From Paenibacillus phytorum (GTDB taxonomy: Bacteria; Bacillota; Bacilli; Paenibacillales; NBRC-103111): a stretch of DNA of 64,000 nt. Both the position numbers and the translations under genes were made by a program. Numbering within the stretch: position 1 is the first letter of the stretch; each line of letters opens with the position of its first letter. The stretch covers positions 1-64,000 of the forward strand of contig NZ_WHOA01000205.1 of assembly GCF_013141715.1 (NCBI RefSeq), in the 5' to 3' direction. This document shows positions 6,707 to 15,841 of the stretch, one piece after another. The notes below the pieces were generated by a model. That model worked only from the letters and a program-made list of their open reading frames with translations. It did no database searches and was not told the origin of the DNA.

Positions 6707-8257
6707 ATGTCACAACACGGGCAATCGTTCATGAGAGGTACGCTGGTCTTGTCTGTCGCTGCTTTCATCAACCGTATTCTCGGTTTTATCAGCGGCATGT
6801 ATATCGCTCGCGTACTGGGCGCAGAGGGAATCGGCATCTTGATGATGGCGCATCCGCTCGTCCCGCTCGTCATTACGATTACGGAGCTTGGATTGCCGGT
6901 TGCAATTTCAAAGTTGGTCGCAGAGGCCAACGCTCGCGGCGAACGGATGAAAGTGAGGCGCATCCTGCATGTATCCCTCGCTGTTACGGGCGTCTTGAGC
7001 GTAGCGCTCACGACCGTCACATTACTTGGATCTGAGTGGATCGCATCCATTCTGCTAAGCGACCAACGCGCTTATTACGCGATGCTGGCGATTACGCCGA
7101 TCGCGCCGATCGTCGCTGTCTCCGCCGTATTAAAGGGATATTTCCGCGGCATGCAGCAGATGAAGACCATTGCCGCTTCCGATGTGCTGGAGCATACGGT
7201 GCAAATCGCCTGTGTACTTGCGCTGGTCCACCTATTGCTGCCTTATGGCGTCGCTTATGCGGCTGCCGGAGCAATGGCTGCCTCTGTTGTCAGCGAAGCG
7301 ATCAGCCTCCTATTCTTGGTGACAAGCTACAAGCTATACGGTGAATCGAAGATGCCGGGCGAGACTTGGGCAAGCCACCTGAAACAAGGAAGAAGCACAC
7401 TCGGCGAGCTGCTGCAGATCGGACTGCCGACGACCGGGCACGGTGTCATTCATTCGTTATACAGTACCTTCCAGCCGCTTCTTATTACAACTAGCCTGGC
7501 GCTGGCCGGCATCGGCACGGCGTTAGCCACGAAGCAATTCGGCCAGCTGGCCGGCTATGCGTTTCCGCTGCTGTTCATGCCAAGCTTTATCACGCAGTCC
7601 TTGTCCACCGCTCTTATTCCTGCGATTGGCGAGGCAGCGGCGAACAAGAACAGTCTACTCATACATGAGCGGATGAATCAGGCTATGATCTTGGGACTTC
7701 TGATCGGCGCGCCGGCGACCGTTATCCTGTACGAGTGGGCAACTCCACTAACGACACTTATCTATAATACGCCGGAAGCAGGATTGCTTCTGAAAATACT
7801 GGCGCCGATGTTTTTCCTGCATTATTTCGACGCTCCGCTTCATGCAATTCTGCTCGGGCTCGGCCGCGCGAAAGCTACGCTGTGGAATTACGTAATAGCC
7901 ACCGTATTCAAGGGTGTCTCGATCTTCGTGTTCGGCAGCCAATTTGGTATTATTGGCGTTGCGTACGGCATCGGTATCGGCATTGTGATACAAACACTGC
8001 TTAACTTCTTTTCCATTTCAAGCTCGATCGGATTTTATTGGAGTATTCGTCCTTATGTCAAGGTTGGGATCTGCATGATGCTGATGGTGATATGCGGACA
8101 CTCGACCTATAATTATGTTGCCAGTCACGGTATGCCGCAGTTATGGTGCGTAATCACTTCAATCGTCTGTTCCTTGTTTCTCTATTTCGCCGCACTCATA
8201 TTGACGGGTACGTTGAATTGGAAAAATACACGCCACCGATTTTCGATTCCATGGTAA
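6707..8257 (+). CDS. SpoVB-like oligosaccharide/lipid flippase (MOP superfamily)
   Basis: A 516-residue polytopic membrane protein of the MviN/MATE-like group, closest by eye to SpoVB/YtgP-type proteins. It opens with MRGTLVLSVAAFINRILGFI, then MYIARVLGAEGIGILMMAHP and ITELGLPVAISKLVAEANAR, the hallmark N-terminus. About 14 hydrophobic segments follow. These proteins move undecaprenyl-linked sugars or peptidoglycan precursors across the membrane; SpoVB acts in spore cortex formation. The ATG at 6707 follows AGGAGG by 9-10 bases; an in-frame upstream start at 6650 has no such site. The gene is monocistronic with its own terminator. Which flippase paralogue it is cannot be decided here. Confidence 0.85.
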   Translation: MSQHGQSFMRGTLVLSVAAFINRILGFISGMYIARVLGAEGIGILMMAHPLVPLVITITELGLPVAISKLVAEANARGERMKVRRILHVSLAVTGVLSVALTTVTLLGSEWIASILLSDQRAYYAMLAITPIAPIVAVSAVLKGYFRGMQQMKTIAASDVLEHTVQIACVLALVHLLLPYGVAYAAAGAMAASVVSEAISLLFLVTSYKLYGESKMPGETWASHLKQGRSTLGELLQIGLPTTGHGVIHSLYSTFQPLLITTSLALAGIGTALATKQFGQLAGYAFPLLFMPSFITQSLSTALIPAIGEAAANKNSLLIHERMNQAMILGLLIGAPATVILYEWATPLTTLIYNTPEAGLLLKILAPMFFLHYFDAPLHAILLGLGRAKATLWNYVIATVFKGVSIFVFGSQFGIIGVAYGIGIGIVIQTLLNFFSISSSIGFYWSIRPYVKVGICMMLMVICGHSTYNYVASHGMPQLWCVITSIVCSLFLYFAALILTGTLNWKNTRHRFSIPW

Positions 8258-8272
8258 GTTTACTTGAAAAAG

Positions 8273-8300
8273 AAAAAGCAGCCATGATCGGCTGCTTTTT
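8273..8300 (+). terminator. Intrinsic terminator of the flippase gene
   Basis: AAAAAGCAGCC, 6-base loop, GGCTGCTTTTT: a perfect 11-bp stem with T-run. Confidence 0.9.
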
Positions 8301-8369
8301 CGCTGCTGGCTTATAGCGTAATGTTCTTTTTCCATGCTAATTAATGCCTTGCTCAATCATCTTAAATTT

Positions 8370-9617
8370 CTAATAAAAAATTAAAGGAAAAGTAAATGTA
8401 ACGCAAGCTGCCCAAAGTCCGTAGACCGGCAAATACTTAGTAACGGCATCTTGGATGGCCAACGGTCCGGTTTTGTTTTGTAGAAAACGCATATAGGAGA
8501 GCATAATCCAAATTAGATTGGCCCAGATAAGTATGTTAACGCCTAAAACAGCAAGTCTGTTGGGCGTAATCCCATAAGAAGAAAGCCTGAACACTATGGC
8601 TGATAAAGCCACACTGTCAATGATAAGAGCAAGAACAATTAGAGCAAAATTTATATAATCAGAAATGTTCTTTTTCTCGTCTGTGCCGCTTTCGGTAATG
8701 GAGAATATGGTGACGGCCAATACACTAAGGAGTATTCCGTTGAAAGATAGGAGGAAATCGCGGTCCAAGAATGGATTTTTCCCGACCCAAATAACCGTTA
8801 TAAGATAGACCAACAATGTTGCCAGTACAAGAGGACTAAAAATTTTGGCTATATAGGGTGCTATATTTTTAGCAAGTTTAAGGTTCCTAGATACGAGGTA
8901 TGTAGCCACAAGAGCGAGCGCGGCAGCACCAAATAAAACGACATTTTTGAAATAAAAATCAGATATATCCATGCCGACAAATCTAAATAACTGCATGGTT
9001 AATGCGGTTAGCAGCATTCCGCTTATTGCCATACTGGCGTAGAGTATGCAAAGTTCCCCATTAAATTTAAGATAGGCTAATCTTATGCTGCCTCTGCCAA
9101 ATTCATTTCCTGTAAATGCAAGCCCTACTACTACCCACAAGAATATGGGAAGGTGTATATACGCCAGGATAATACTGTCTTTTTGCTCTAGTGGCAGCAT
9201 ATTCAGATAAAACCCGGAGATTAGGAAAGACGATACTAGGGTGTACAGAACATTTTTTTTAGGGAAATTATTGAATATAAAATAGATGGCAATTAAGGGA
9301 AGAATACCAAAGACAAGGTTAATAGGGGCTATAGCTTGCTGTTCGACAAAATGAAAAATGATCCTTGTGCTAATCCCGGCCAGAATTGCTAAAATCCCCA
9401 TGGATAAGAAATCTTTCCGAAACAAGGAAGCTTTTTCTGTATGTACAGTCTCCTTGAAATGCAATCTTTCATACCAAACGGCAAGAACCTGCGAATCAGG
9501 GTTTTGTTCCCAGGCGTAGGAGAATGACTTTTTAAAAGTTTCGGGTTCTTTTCTAAACATTCTCTCCAGCTCTTGGGGATTAGCCATATTTTCAATAATC
9601 AGATTGTTATTATCCAT
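8370..9617 (-). CDS. Multi-pass membrane protein (DUF4153-like)
   Basis: A 415-residue protein with a ~70-residue polar N-terminus followed by about 11-12 hydrophobic helices. The segment SSYGITPNRLAVLGVNILIW near residues 345-365 carries the YG-x-TPNR motif seen in DUF4153 proteins, which is why I place it there. Function is unknown. A GGGGGAGG site precedes the ATG. The start lies 14 bp after the stop of the XRE regulator gene, so it is the last gene of a DUF2975 - XRE - membrane protein operon. The regulator pair probably controls it. Confidence 0.7.
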   Translation of the reverse strand: MDNNNLIIENMANPQELERMFRKEPETFKKSFSYAWEQNPDSQVLAVWYERLHFKETVHTEKASLFRKDFLSMGILAILAGISTRIIFHFVEQQAIAPINLVFGILPLIAIYFIFNNFPKKNVLYTLVSSFLISGFYLNMLPLEQKDSIILAYIHLPIFLWVVVGLAFTGNEFGRGSIRLAYLKFNGELCILYASMAISGMLLTALTMQLFRFVGMDISDFYFKNVVLFGAAALALVATYLVSRNLKLAKNIAPYIAKIFSPLVLATLLVYLITVIWVGKNPFLDRDFLLSFNGILLSVLAVTIFSITESGTDEKKNISDYINFALIVLALIIDSVALSAIVFRLSSYGITPNRLAVLGVNILIWANLIWIMLSYMRFLQNKTGPLAIQDAVTKYLPVYGLWAACVTFTFPLIFY

Positions 9618-9631
9618 GGTTCTACCTCCCC

Positions 9632-9859
9632 CTAATCATCGTCCTGAGTGTTTCCGTCACTTCTGTATTCTAAAATATCTCCAGGCTGACAATCTAAAGC
9701 CTTACAAATCGCCTCTAAAGTGGATAATCGAATCGCTTTTGCCTTTCCATTTTTCAATATAGAGAGATTAGCCATCGTGATTCCAACCCTCTCCGAAAGT
9801 TCTGTTACGCTCATTTTCCGTTTAGCCAACATCACATCAATATTGATAATAATCGCCAT
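9632..9859 (-). CDS. XRE-family regulator (YozG-like)
   Basis: A 75-residue helix-turn-helix protein: INIDVMLAKRKMSVTELSER, GITMANLSILKNGKAKAIRL, then STLEAICKALDCQPGDILEY. The recognition helix is in NLSILKNGKAKAIR. The short length, the AIRLSTL segment and the QPGDILEY end match the Cro/CI-type regulators encoded beside DUF2975 proteins. The ATG at 9857-9859 is chosen because GAGGTG lies 6 bases upstream; the GTG at 9868 overlaps that site. Sits 10 bp after the DUF2975 gene. Confidence 0.85.
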   Translation of the reverse strand: MAIIINIDVMLAKRKMSVTELSERVGITMANLSILKNGKAKAIRLSTLEAICKALDCQPGDILEYRSDGNTQDDD

Positions 9860-9869
9860 GTCATTCACC

Positions 9870-10349
9870 TCAGACCGTTAAGTCATTTTCTGATTTTATA
9901 TCTATGGCATTTTTTAAAAGCTTTTGAAGAATAGCAGCAAAGACTGCAATCACCAGGGAGGCAAAAATCATGACCATTCCGATTACTATGATACCTGGGG
10001 CATCGTCTTTCTCTGCTATGAGATAGAAGAGTGGCATGCCTACCACATATAGGATACTGATTGTGATTGCACAGTATTTTATATTCTTTAAAACTTGTAC
10101 AGATAATTCCGAGAAAGCTTTGTTCTTGTCAATATAGCTTAAAAGTTTAAAAGCTTGATACAGAGCAAAGTAAAAAGGTATCGCCGTTGCATACAAATCG
10201 ACTAAAACGAGATATTTCATATAAGTATGATCTGGATACAATTCTGCTGCAAATTTCGCTATCTCTGGCACCAAAAATATACACAAAGCAAGAATCGGAA
10301 TTCCAATAAGAAAAACAACTACCTTTAAAAAGAGTGTTTCTCGTTTCAT
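9870..10349 (-). CDS. DUF2975 membrane protein
   Basis: A 159-residue protein with four hydrophobic helices: LKVVVFLIGIPILALCIFLV, YLVLVDLYATAIPFYFALYQ, CAITISILYVVGMPLFYLIA and VIGMVMIFASLVIAVFAAIL. The FKLLSYIDKNKAFSELSVQV loop and the four-helix layout are typical of DUF2975 proteins, nearly always paired with a small XRE regulator as here. The ATG at 10347-10349 follows GAGGTG by about 7 bases; an upstream in-frame ATG at 10358 lies in that site. First gene of the operon; the AT-rich 10380-10470 region must hold its promoter. Confidence 0.85.
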   Translation of the reverse strand: MKRETLFLKVVVFLIGIPILALCIFLVPEIAKFAAELYPDHTYMKYLVLVDLYATAIPFYFALYQAFKLLSYIDKNKAFSELSVQVLKNIKYCAITISILYVVGMPLFYLIAEKDDAPGIIVIGMVMIFASLVIAVFAAILQKLLKNAIDIKSENDLTV

Positions 10350-10479
10350 AATATGCACCTCACTTAGTTATTGTCAATTTGATTTTAATACATAATTTAT
10401 CGTTTTACAATAAATAATTACCGATAATAATTATATTATTGTTGTTATATAAATATCCCTTTAATTTTAGACAAAGATA

Positions 10480-10508
10480 AAAAGCATTCCTCATTACCAA
10501 GAAATGCT
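10480..10508 (-). terminator. Hairpin terminator, minus strand
   Basis: AGCATTCCT pairs with AGAAATGCT with one mismatch, and on the minus strand is followed by TTTTT. It stands between the DUF2975 promoter and the next gene's terminator, so may be left from a deleted gene. Confidence 0.55.
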
Positions 10509-10556
10509 CTATACCTTTTAATTTATAACTCGTTCCACTATCTGCCCTTTAGTTGC

Positions 10557-10589
10557 AAAAAGAGCCCCACAGCAACTGGCTGTGGGTCT
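10557..10589 (-). terminator. Intrinsic terminator, minus strand
   Basis: On the minus strand CCCACAGC, a 5-base loop, GCTGTGGGGCTC and TTTTT. It follows the small membrane-protein frame at 10623 by about 35 bp. Confidence 0.75.
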
Positions 10590-10622
10590 GAGTCTGTATA
10601 TTTAAAAGGGGGTCGAGTTTTA

Positions 10623-10778
10623 TTATAGGCTTGATTCAATAGCTCCGTCGGGAGCAATGCTTATTAAATTTAATTTAATCATTAAACTAATCACTAACAC
10701 TAAAACAGGAATCATTACAAATAGTAATCCTACTCTCAGTAATACAGCGACCTCTTCTTCCATAAGCATAAAAATCAT
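10623..10778 (-). CDS. Small single-helix membrane protein, hypothetical
   Basis: A 51-residue frame starting MIFMLMEEEVAVLLRVGLLF and continuing into VMIPVLVLVISLMIK, one strong transmembrane helix. GGAG lies 9 bases before the ATG at 10776-10778, and a good terminator follows. A second frame over 10687-10881 encodes IYGQLYATISAF...KYMGLF in a different phase, so the gene may instead be the frameshifted 3' part of something larger. No family recognised. Confidence 0.4.
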   Translation of the reverse strand: MIFMLMEEEVAVLLRVGLLFVMIPVLVLVISLMIKLNLISIAPDGAIESSL

Positions 10779-10964
10779 CACTCTGTTCTCCAGACCTAAC
10801 AAATAATCCCATATATTTAGACGCTGTAAATGCACTGATAGTTGCGTATAACTGCCCGTAGATTAACACTCCCTTAAGCAATGAGAGTCCCCATTTTAAT
10901 CAGCATGGTGATTACCTTCCCCGCATACATCTAGGGTAGAACAGGTTAATTCGGGGGTGTGTAA

Positions 10965-12755
10965 ATGATAAATAAGCCGAACTTCCTCCTGATTGTTGTC
11001 GATGAGGAGCGGTATCCTCCTCTCTATGAAAGCCCCGAGATTAGAGCTTGGCGGCTCACAAATCTCCCCACCCACGAACGGTTGCGCGCGAATAGCGTGG
11101 AACTCCACCGTCACTATATCGGTAGCGCTGCGTGCTGTCCGAGCCGGGCTACGATGTTTACCGGCCATTACCCCTCACTCCATGGTGTCTCGCAAACGAA
11201 CGGCATCGCGAAAAGTGCTTTCGATTCAGATATGTTCTGGTTGCCGCCGAATACTGTGCCTACGATGGGCAATTACTTTCGCGAGGCAGGGTACCAAACA
11301 TATTACAAAGGCAAATGGCATATTTCGTATGAAGATATTCTGGTTCCTGGAACTAAAGATGATATGCCTAGCTACAATCCTGCAACTGGTGTGCCGGACC
11401 CACAGCGGGAACAGCTTTATTTGTCCGCAGATCCGCTGTATGCCTTCGGCTTCTCATCTTGGATCGGGCCTGAACCCCATGGCCGCAATCCTCGTAATTC
11501 CGCTTCATCGGCAGCTACAGGTTTGAGCGGCAGGGATGTCGTTTACGGTACAGAGACTGTTAAGCTGATTGAGGCGCTGGATCATCTAAAGCGTACCGAC
11601 TCTGGTGCAAAGCCATGGCTCGTCGTCGCCTCCTTTGTAAACCCGCACGATATTGCATTGTATGGTATGCTGACCGACCATCTACCGAACTTGTTTCATT
11701 TCCAGGTCGATCCGATGCCGGAAGTCCTTCCTCCGCCCACGATCGGTGAATTTCTGAATACGAAGCCACGTTGCCAGGCCAGCTACCGGGATACTTATCC
11801 AATAGCCCTGCAGCCAATCGTAAATGAGTCGTTTTATCGAAAGCTGTATTATCAGTTGCAAAAAAATGCCGACCTGCAAATAATGAAAGTTTTAGAAGCG
11901 CTGAGCCGCTCTTCTTTCAGTGACGACACTATTGTCATTTTCACTTCAGATCACGGCGAGCTGCTGGGCGCCCACGGCCATCTGCACCAGAAAATGTACT
12001 GCGCTTATGAAGAAGTTCTGCATGTGCCCTTCCTCATTCACAACAAGCGCCTCTTCCCGCACAGGCAAAGCTTTTCAGAGTTAACCTCCCATGTCGATCT
12101 TCTGCCTACGATGCTTGGACTTGCGGATGCAGACATTCCCGGAATTCAATACCGGCTGCAAAGCTGCTTCAGCGAAGTCCGCCCCTTCGTTGGCCGCGAT
12201 CTTACGCCTTACTTACTCGGTCGCAAAGAGCTTGGGGGAGTCTCCTGCCGTAGGGAGCCGGTTTATTTCATGACCGATGACGATATAACACGTGGCCAGC
12301 ATCAATTCAATCCATTAGGGAGAGCTTACACCTCTGTCGTTCAGCCTAACCACATCGAGACCGTTATCGCCGATCTACCCGGACAGCACGGACTGCCAAA
12401 TCAGTTATGGAAATTTTCCCGTTACTTCGACAACGAGCAGTTCTGGAGCGAACCGGGTGTACGAGACCTCACGATTCAGCTGTTTGGTGAAGTATGTGCA
12501 GATCCAAAACAAACATCTACTCCCACTTGTCATGTTACTTGCAAAACCGATCCGGTTCCTGAGCAATACGAGTTCTACAACTTAACCGAGGATCCGTTGG
12601 AAACCCGTAATCTCGCTCACCCTTCTTGGGCCACGCCGCAATCGGAAAAAGTCCGACTGCATATGGTCCGTTTATTGGAGGAGCAACGAAGCCAGAAGCG
12701 TTTGAGACCAGAACAAGGTGACCTTCGATATAAGGGGAATACCGATTTTAGATAA
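10965..12755 (+). CDS. Sulfatase family protein (Cys-type, FGly-dependent)
   Basis: A 596-residue cytoplasmic-looking member of the alkaline phosphatase/sulfatase superfamily. The N-terminal strand NFLLIVVDEER supplies metal-binding acidic residues. C57-C-P-S-R61, followed by ATMFTGHYPSLHG, is the sulfatase signature whose cysteine is converted to formylglycine, so the enzyme needs a maturase. KGKWH near 115 and IFTSDHGELLGAHGHLHQK near 330 are the further expected active-site motifs. No signal peptide is visible, so the substrate is probably a sulfated ester inside the cell. GGGGGTG lies 5 bases upstream of the ATG. No maturase, transporter or other sulfur gene is adjacent. Confidence 0.85.
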   Translation: MINKPNFLLIVVDEERYPPLYESPEIRAWRLTNLPTHERLRANSVELHRHYIGSAACCPSRATMFTGHYPSLHGVSQTNGIAKSAFDSDMFWLPPNTVPTMGNYFREAGYQTYYKGKWHISYEDILVPGTKDDMPSYNPATGVPDPQREQLYLSADPLYAFGFSSWIGPEPHGRNPRNSASSAATGLSGRDVVYGTETVKLIEALDHLKRTDSGAKPWLVVASFVNPHDIALYGMLTDHLPNLFHFQVDPMPEVLPPPTIGEFLNTKPRCQASYRDTYPIALQPIVNESFYRKLYYQLQKNADLQIMKVLEALSRSSFSDDTIVIFTSDHGELLGAHGHLHQKMYCAYEEVLHVPFLIHNKRLFPHRQSFSELTSHVDLLPTMLGLADADIPGIQYRLQSCFSEVRPFVGRDLTPYLLGRKELGGVSCRREPVYFMTDDDITRGQHQFNPLGRAYTSVVQPNHIETVIADLPGQHGLPNQLWKFSRYFDNEQFWSEPGVRDLTIQLFGEVCADPKQTSTPTCHVTCKTDPVPEQYEFYNLTEDPLETRNLAHPSWATPQSEKVRLHMVRLLEEQRSQKRLRPEQGDLRYKGNTDFR

Positions 12756-12881
12756 TGAGTTGTACAAAAGGAAAACGGCGTGGAAAGGCAAAAATACTCT
12801 GTCGGCAATTGGAAGAGTAAGGGTAGTGCACTGACGCAATCGAATGGGCATTTCTGAGCACATTTACCCAAAAACGTAATG

Positions 12882-12911
12882 AAGGCTGCCGAACGTTTCC
12901 TCGGCAGCCTT
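12882..12911. terminator. Bidirectional hairpin terminator
   Basis: AAGGCTGCCGA pairs perfectly with TCGGCAGCCTT across an 8-base loop. It separates the sulfatase gene from the convergent kinase-like remnant. Confidence 0.7.
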
Positions 12912-12928
12912 GTCGTTTTCTTATTCAG

Positions 12929-12950
12929 CTCTCGTTCTGCGTTAGGTTAA
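12929..12950 (-). repeat. Palindromic box, copy B
   Basis: Plus-strand CTCTCGTTCTGCGTTAGGTT followed by AA. On the minus strand the box contains the stop codon of the kinase-like remnant and is followed by the hairpin at 12882-12911. Confidence 0.5.
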
Positions 12951-13272
12951 TTCCATGAGTATTTGTTTTGCATAAAAATCCCAGTCTGCTTCGTCTGTGT
13001 AAGCCTCGCTACGACTTTGAATAAATCTGGGCTCAACAGCATCTTGGGACAAGGTTTAGAGTACACAATGTGCATTCAGCCTTGATAGACGTTTTTCCAG
13101 CATCTCAATTTCTGCAGAATTTATAAATGCCGCTCGATGATTTACATGGAACCTCTCTAAAAGATAAAATACACCGTTTGATGGTTTCGTATGACCAAGT
13201 GAATCAATCCAATTGTATTGTTGCTCAAGATAATCAACATGACGATTTAAAAGCTTAATATGTTCATCCTTA
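12942..13272 (-). pseudogene. P-loop (deoxy)nucleoside-kinase-like remnant with nonsense codon
   Basis: The minus strand encodes a family-like C-terminal half: DEHIKLLNRHVDYLEQQYNW, SNGVFYLLERFHVNHRAAFI, EMLEKRLSRLNAHCVL, then an in-frame TAA (one base from leucine TTA), then TLSQDAVEPRFIQSRSEAYT and DWDFYAKQILMELT to a stop at 12942. The YLLERFHVNHRA segment resembles the central helix of thymidylate/deoxynucleoside kinase-like proteins. The N-terminal P-loop half is missing, cut by the hairpin at 13272-13301. Family assignment is tentative; loss of function is clear. Confidence 0.5.
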
Positions 13273-13301
13273 GGCCGCCGATCATTTTATTTCGGCAGCC
13301 T
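13272..13301. terminator. Hairpin, probable terminator
   Basis: AGGCcGCCGA pairs with TCGGCAGCCT. It lies at the truncation point of the kinase-like remnant and downstream of the esterase stop (13380, minus). A degenerate box-like sequence (CGCTCGTTTCTCGTTAGTG) at about 13350-13368 sits between that stop and this hairpin. Confidence 0.6.
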
Positions 13302-13379
13302 TCTCTTAATGTAATTGAAATAGCGTTTTCCTATAGCATAACCAATCATCGCTCGTTTCTCGTTAGTGTAAAAACAACT

Positions 13380-14045
13380 TCATTTCCTTAACGTTAAAGA
13401 ATGACCTAGAAACCAGGTATATAATTCCGGATTATCGTATGTTTCTGTCCATGAGTTATGATTCATCTCAGGATAAATTGTGAAAGTGACATTTCCACCA
13501 TTTGCGCGAAGTACGTCTACCATTTTTTCCGATTCAGCAATAGGAACTACATCATCCTTCGCGCCATGGAATGCCCAGGTGGGCGTTCCTGTTAGTTCAT
13601 TTATCCGGTTGGGGTTACCTCCACCACATATTGGAGCAATAGCCGCGAACCTTCCTGGATACTCTGCTGCTAAGTGCCACGTCCCATAACCACCCATGCT
13701 TAGCCCCGTCAAGTTTAACCGATCTGGATCTACGTTGTAGTTTGCGATGATCTCATCCACTAAGGCCATCAATCCGTCTTGTTCAGCATTCCAAAAAGAA
13801 TCCTCCGGGCATTGAGGGGAAATCGTAATGAATGGAAAAAAAGGATCCCGTTCTGCTATCATAGGAATTCCATGAGCTTTTACCAACTCCAGTTCATCTC
13901 CACGCTCACCTGACCCGTGAAGAAATAAGATTAAAGGCCACTTAATTGAGGATTCTTTTTCATAACAATCTGGCAAATGTAAGAGGTATTTCATCCGCAC
14001 TTTTTTTGTTACTTCTATTTCAAATTTATTTGCGGTTTGACTCAT
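13380..14045 (-). CDS. Alpha/beta-hydrolase esterase (phospholipase/carboxylesterase-like)
   Basis: A 221-residue alpha/beta hydrolase. The oxyanion region is PLILFLHGSGERGDE near 35-50. The nucleophile elbow is GLSMGGYG, with catalytic Ser near 115. An acidic residue follows in AFHGAKDDVVPIAES, and the catalytic His is probably in YPEMNHNSWTETY. The DRLNLTGLSMGGYGTWHLA context matches the prolyl-oligopeptidase-like/PHB-depolymerase-related esterases (COG4099 type), though here without a signal peptide. The ATG at 14043-14045 has GAGGGAG 6 bases upstream; an upstream in-frame start at 14102 lacks one. Monocistronic by context. Substrate unknown. Confidence 0.85.
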   Translation of the reverse strand: MSQTANKFEIEVTKKVRMKYLLHLPDCYEKESSIKWPLILFLHGSGERGDELELVKAHGIPMIAERDPFFPFITISPQCPEDSFWNAEQDGLMALVDEIIANYNVDPDRLNLTGLSMGGYGTWHLAAEYPGRFAAIAPICGGGNPNRINELTGTPTWAFHGAKDDVVPIAESEKMVDVLRANGGNVTFTIYPEMNHNSWTETYDNPELYTWFLGHSLTLRK

Positions 14046-14192
14046 TGTATCTCCCTCACTTTTGCGATATCTCCCATATGGGATAAAGATAAAATTCCCC
14101 ATATTTCCCGAAATTCCTTCAGTTGTTTGTGGAGAACTCCTCCAGACCTATCTTTTCAATTATTGGATGATCAGTTGCCCAATCTAGCATTG

Positions 14193-14228
14193 AGGCTGCC
14201 CGGTTGGTTCCGCGGCAGCCTTGTTTTT
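14193..14228. terminator. Hairpin terminator after the DUF4015 gene
   Basis: AGGCTGCCC, loop, GGCAGCCTTGTTTTT. It lies 10 bp past the stop at 14232 of the minus-strand lipoprotein gene. The T-run is on the plus strand. Confidence 0.6.
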
Positions 14229-14231
14229 GTG

Positions 14232-15707
14232 TTATTCAGCTGGTATATAGGTTACACCTTCTGTGTAGGAATTGTTAGCATTCCAGATTATGTATTCATT
14301 AACACCAGCATCTTTTAAGGCTTTAATTTGTGCATCTACTTCAGACTTGCCATATTTAATATAATTGCCAGCACCTAACCAGCTTGCTGTAAAATCTTGA
14401 ATCCAAGGACGTGATAAGGGGGGAGTCTGGAGCTGTGCAAACTTCTCTTTTTCAGCCTTCATATATTCGGTAACAAGTCTATAGGGATCTTTATCTGGTT
14501 TTGGAATTCCGAAATAACCATTAGACCAATGACTTGGATAAATCATAGACGAAATTACATCTACTGAGCTTGAAATGCGGTTAAAGTTCTGACCGATACC
14601 TGGAGCTTCAGGCAATGTAGCCGTATATCCGAAGATATCAACAGACACTTTTACTTTATACGGCTTTAGTTGTTCTCTGGCATATGCGACAAAGTCGCTG
14701 ACAGCATCAACACGAAGCTGTGTCATACGTGCTTTATCGCTAAAATCCGGTGCTTGGGGTGCATGTTTTTTTAGATCAGACATACTCTTTTGAACATCGT
14801 CCACTGCTTTTTTATTTTCATCGGTTTTTGCTGAATTGTAGGTATTCGTAGCATCTGTCAACTTTATTTGTAAAGAAGTCAAATCGTCTTGATATTTCTT
14901 AGAGGCTTCCGTATAATCTTTTTCTTCTTGCACAAACTTAGTTGGTTTTTTATCCTTGTAATCGCCCAATGAATATTTAAGAACTTTGTCCCTACTTTCA
15001 AAGCCTTCCGGAAATCGAACATAGTCAAATTGGATCTCTTTAAACCCAAGTTCTGCAGCTAATTTTGCAACATCAACATTATAATGCCATGTTTCTTGAA
15101 GGAATGGGTTGATAAACCCGTCACCTTTTCCATTACGCCAAACACTGTTGCCGTCTAAATAAGAGAGGTCTGGACGTTTTTTCGCCAAAACCGTATCTTT
15201 AAAGGCTACAATACGTGCGATAGGATAAATTTTATGCTGTTCAAGTGTTTTCATGAGTGCTTGGGGATCTTTTATGTAAGGTTGGCCAAATTCTGCAAAT
15301 TTGCCCTCAGGTTTAAATGTGATATACCCGTCATCATCCTTTATATCTATCACCATTGCATTTAGGTCTGTATTATCAACAAGTGATAGAAGTTTAGACA
15401 TATGGCCCCCTCCAGCTGACCAACCTGTTACATAAATTCCACGTACTGCATCTGGATAATCGAAGTGTACTGGGGGATCAAATGCAGGCGCTTGACTTGC
15501 TGCAGGTGTTGGCGACACTGCGAGCGGTGAATATGAGGGCGATGGCGCGGATATGGGTGTGGGTGTGGGCGTCGGCGTGATTTCTGGTGCAGACGTTGAT
15601 GGCGGTTCAGATGGATTCGGCGTGTTTAAAGCGACTTTTGACGACAAACAAGCTGACAACGAGAGCACTAAAAATAGCATAATAAAAATAAGACCTTGTT
15701 TCTTCAC
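14232..15707 (-). CDS. Putative glycoside hydrolase lipoprotein (DUF4015)
   Basis: A 491-residue secreted lipoprotein: signal peptide with lipobox LSAC (Cys20), a Pro/Thr/Ser/Ala-rich linker at ~28-75, then a TIM-barrel-like domain of the DUF4015 putative glycosidase type. Typical segments are VRGIYVTGWSAGG, LNAMVIDIKDDDGYITF, IYPIARIVAFKDTVLAKKRP, NGKGDGFINPFLQETWHYNV and EIQFDYVRFPEGF. The last two contain acidic residues at strand ends as in GH13-like barrels. A charged, helical insert at ~245-300 is probably coiled coil. The start is GTG, with GGGGGAG upstream. It probably works at the cell surface on a polysaccharide; no partner gene is adjacent. Confidence 0.85.
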   Translation of the reverse strand: MKKQGLIFIMLFLVLSLSACLSSKVALNTPNPSEPPSTSAPEITPTPTPTPISAPSPSYSPLAVSPTPAASQAPAFDPPVHFDYPDAVRGIYVTGWSAGGGHMSKLLSLVDNTDLNAMVIDIKDDDGYITFKPEGKFAEFGQPYIKDPQALMKTLEQHKIYPIARIVAFKDTVLAKKRPDLSYLDGNSVWRNGKGDGFINPFLQETWHYNVDVAKLAAELGFKEIQFDYVRFPEGFESRDKVLKYSLGDYKDKKPTKFVQEEKDYTEASKKYQDDLTSLQIKLTDATNTYNSAKTDENKKAVDDVQKSMSDLKKHAPQAPDFSDKARMTQLRVDAVSDFVAYAREQLKPYKVKVSVDIFGYTATLPEAPGIGQNFNRISSSVDVISSMIYPSHWSNGYFGIPKPDKDPYRLVTEYMKAEKEKFAQLQTPPLSRPWIQDFTASWLGAGNYIKYGKSEVDAQIKALKDAGVNEYIIWNANNSYTEGVTYIPAE

Positions 15708-15841
15708 GATGTTCTCCCCCTTCTCCCAAAATCACTCAATTCTAATAGTTATTTTTAATTGGTAATAACGGAAAATTTGATACTCAATAATTGAAATATT
15801 CGCGAAGCGATTAAACTATGCTGCTCGTTTGTACAATAAAT

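Noticed and set aside
10896..11168. Minus-strand open frame overlapping the sulfatase start
   Set aside because: No ribosome binding site, and the opposite strand encodes conserved sulfatase motifs across the same bases.
15535..15600. GGTGTGGGTGTGGGCGTCGG-like tandem repeat
   Set aside because: It is the codon pattern of the Pro/Thr linker of the DUF4015 lipoprotein on the other strand, not an independent microsatellite.
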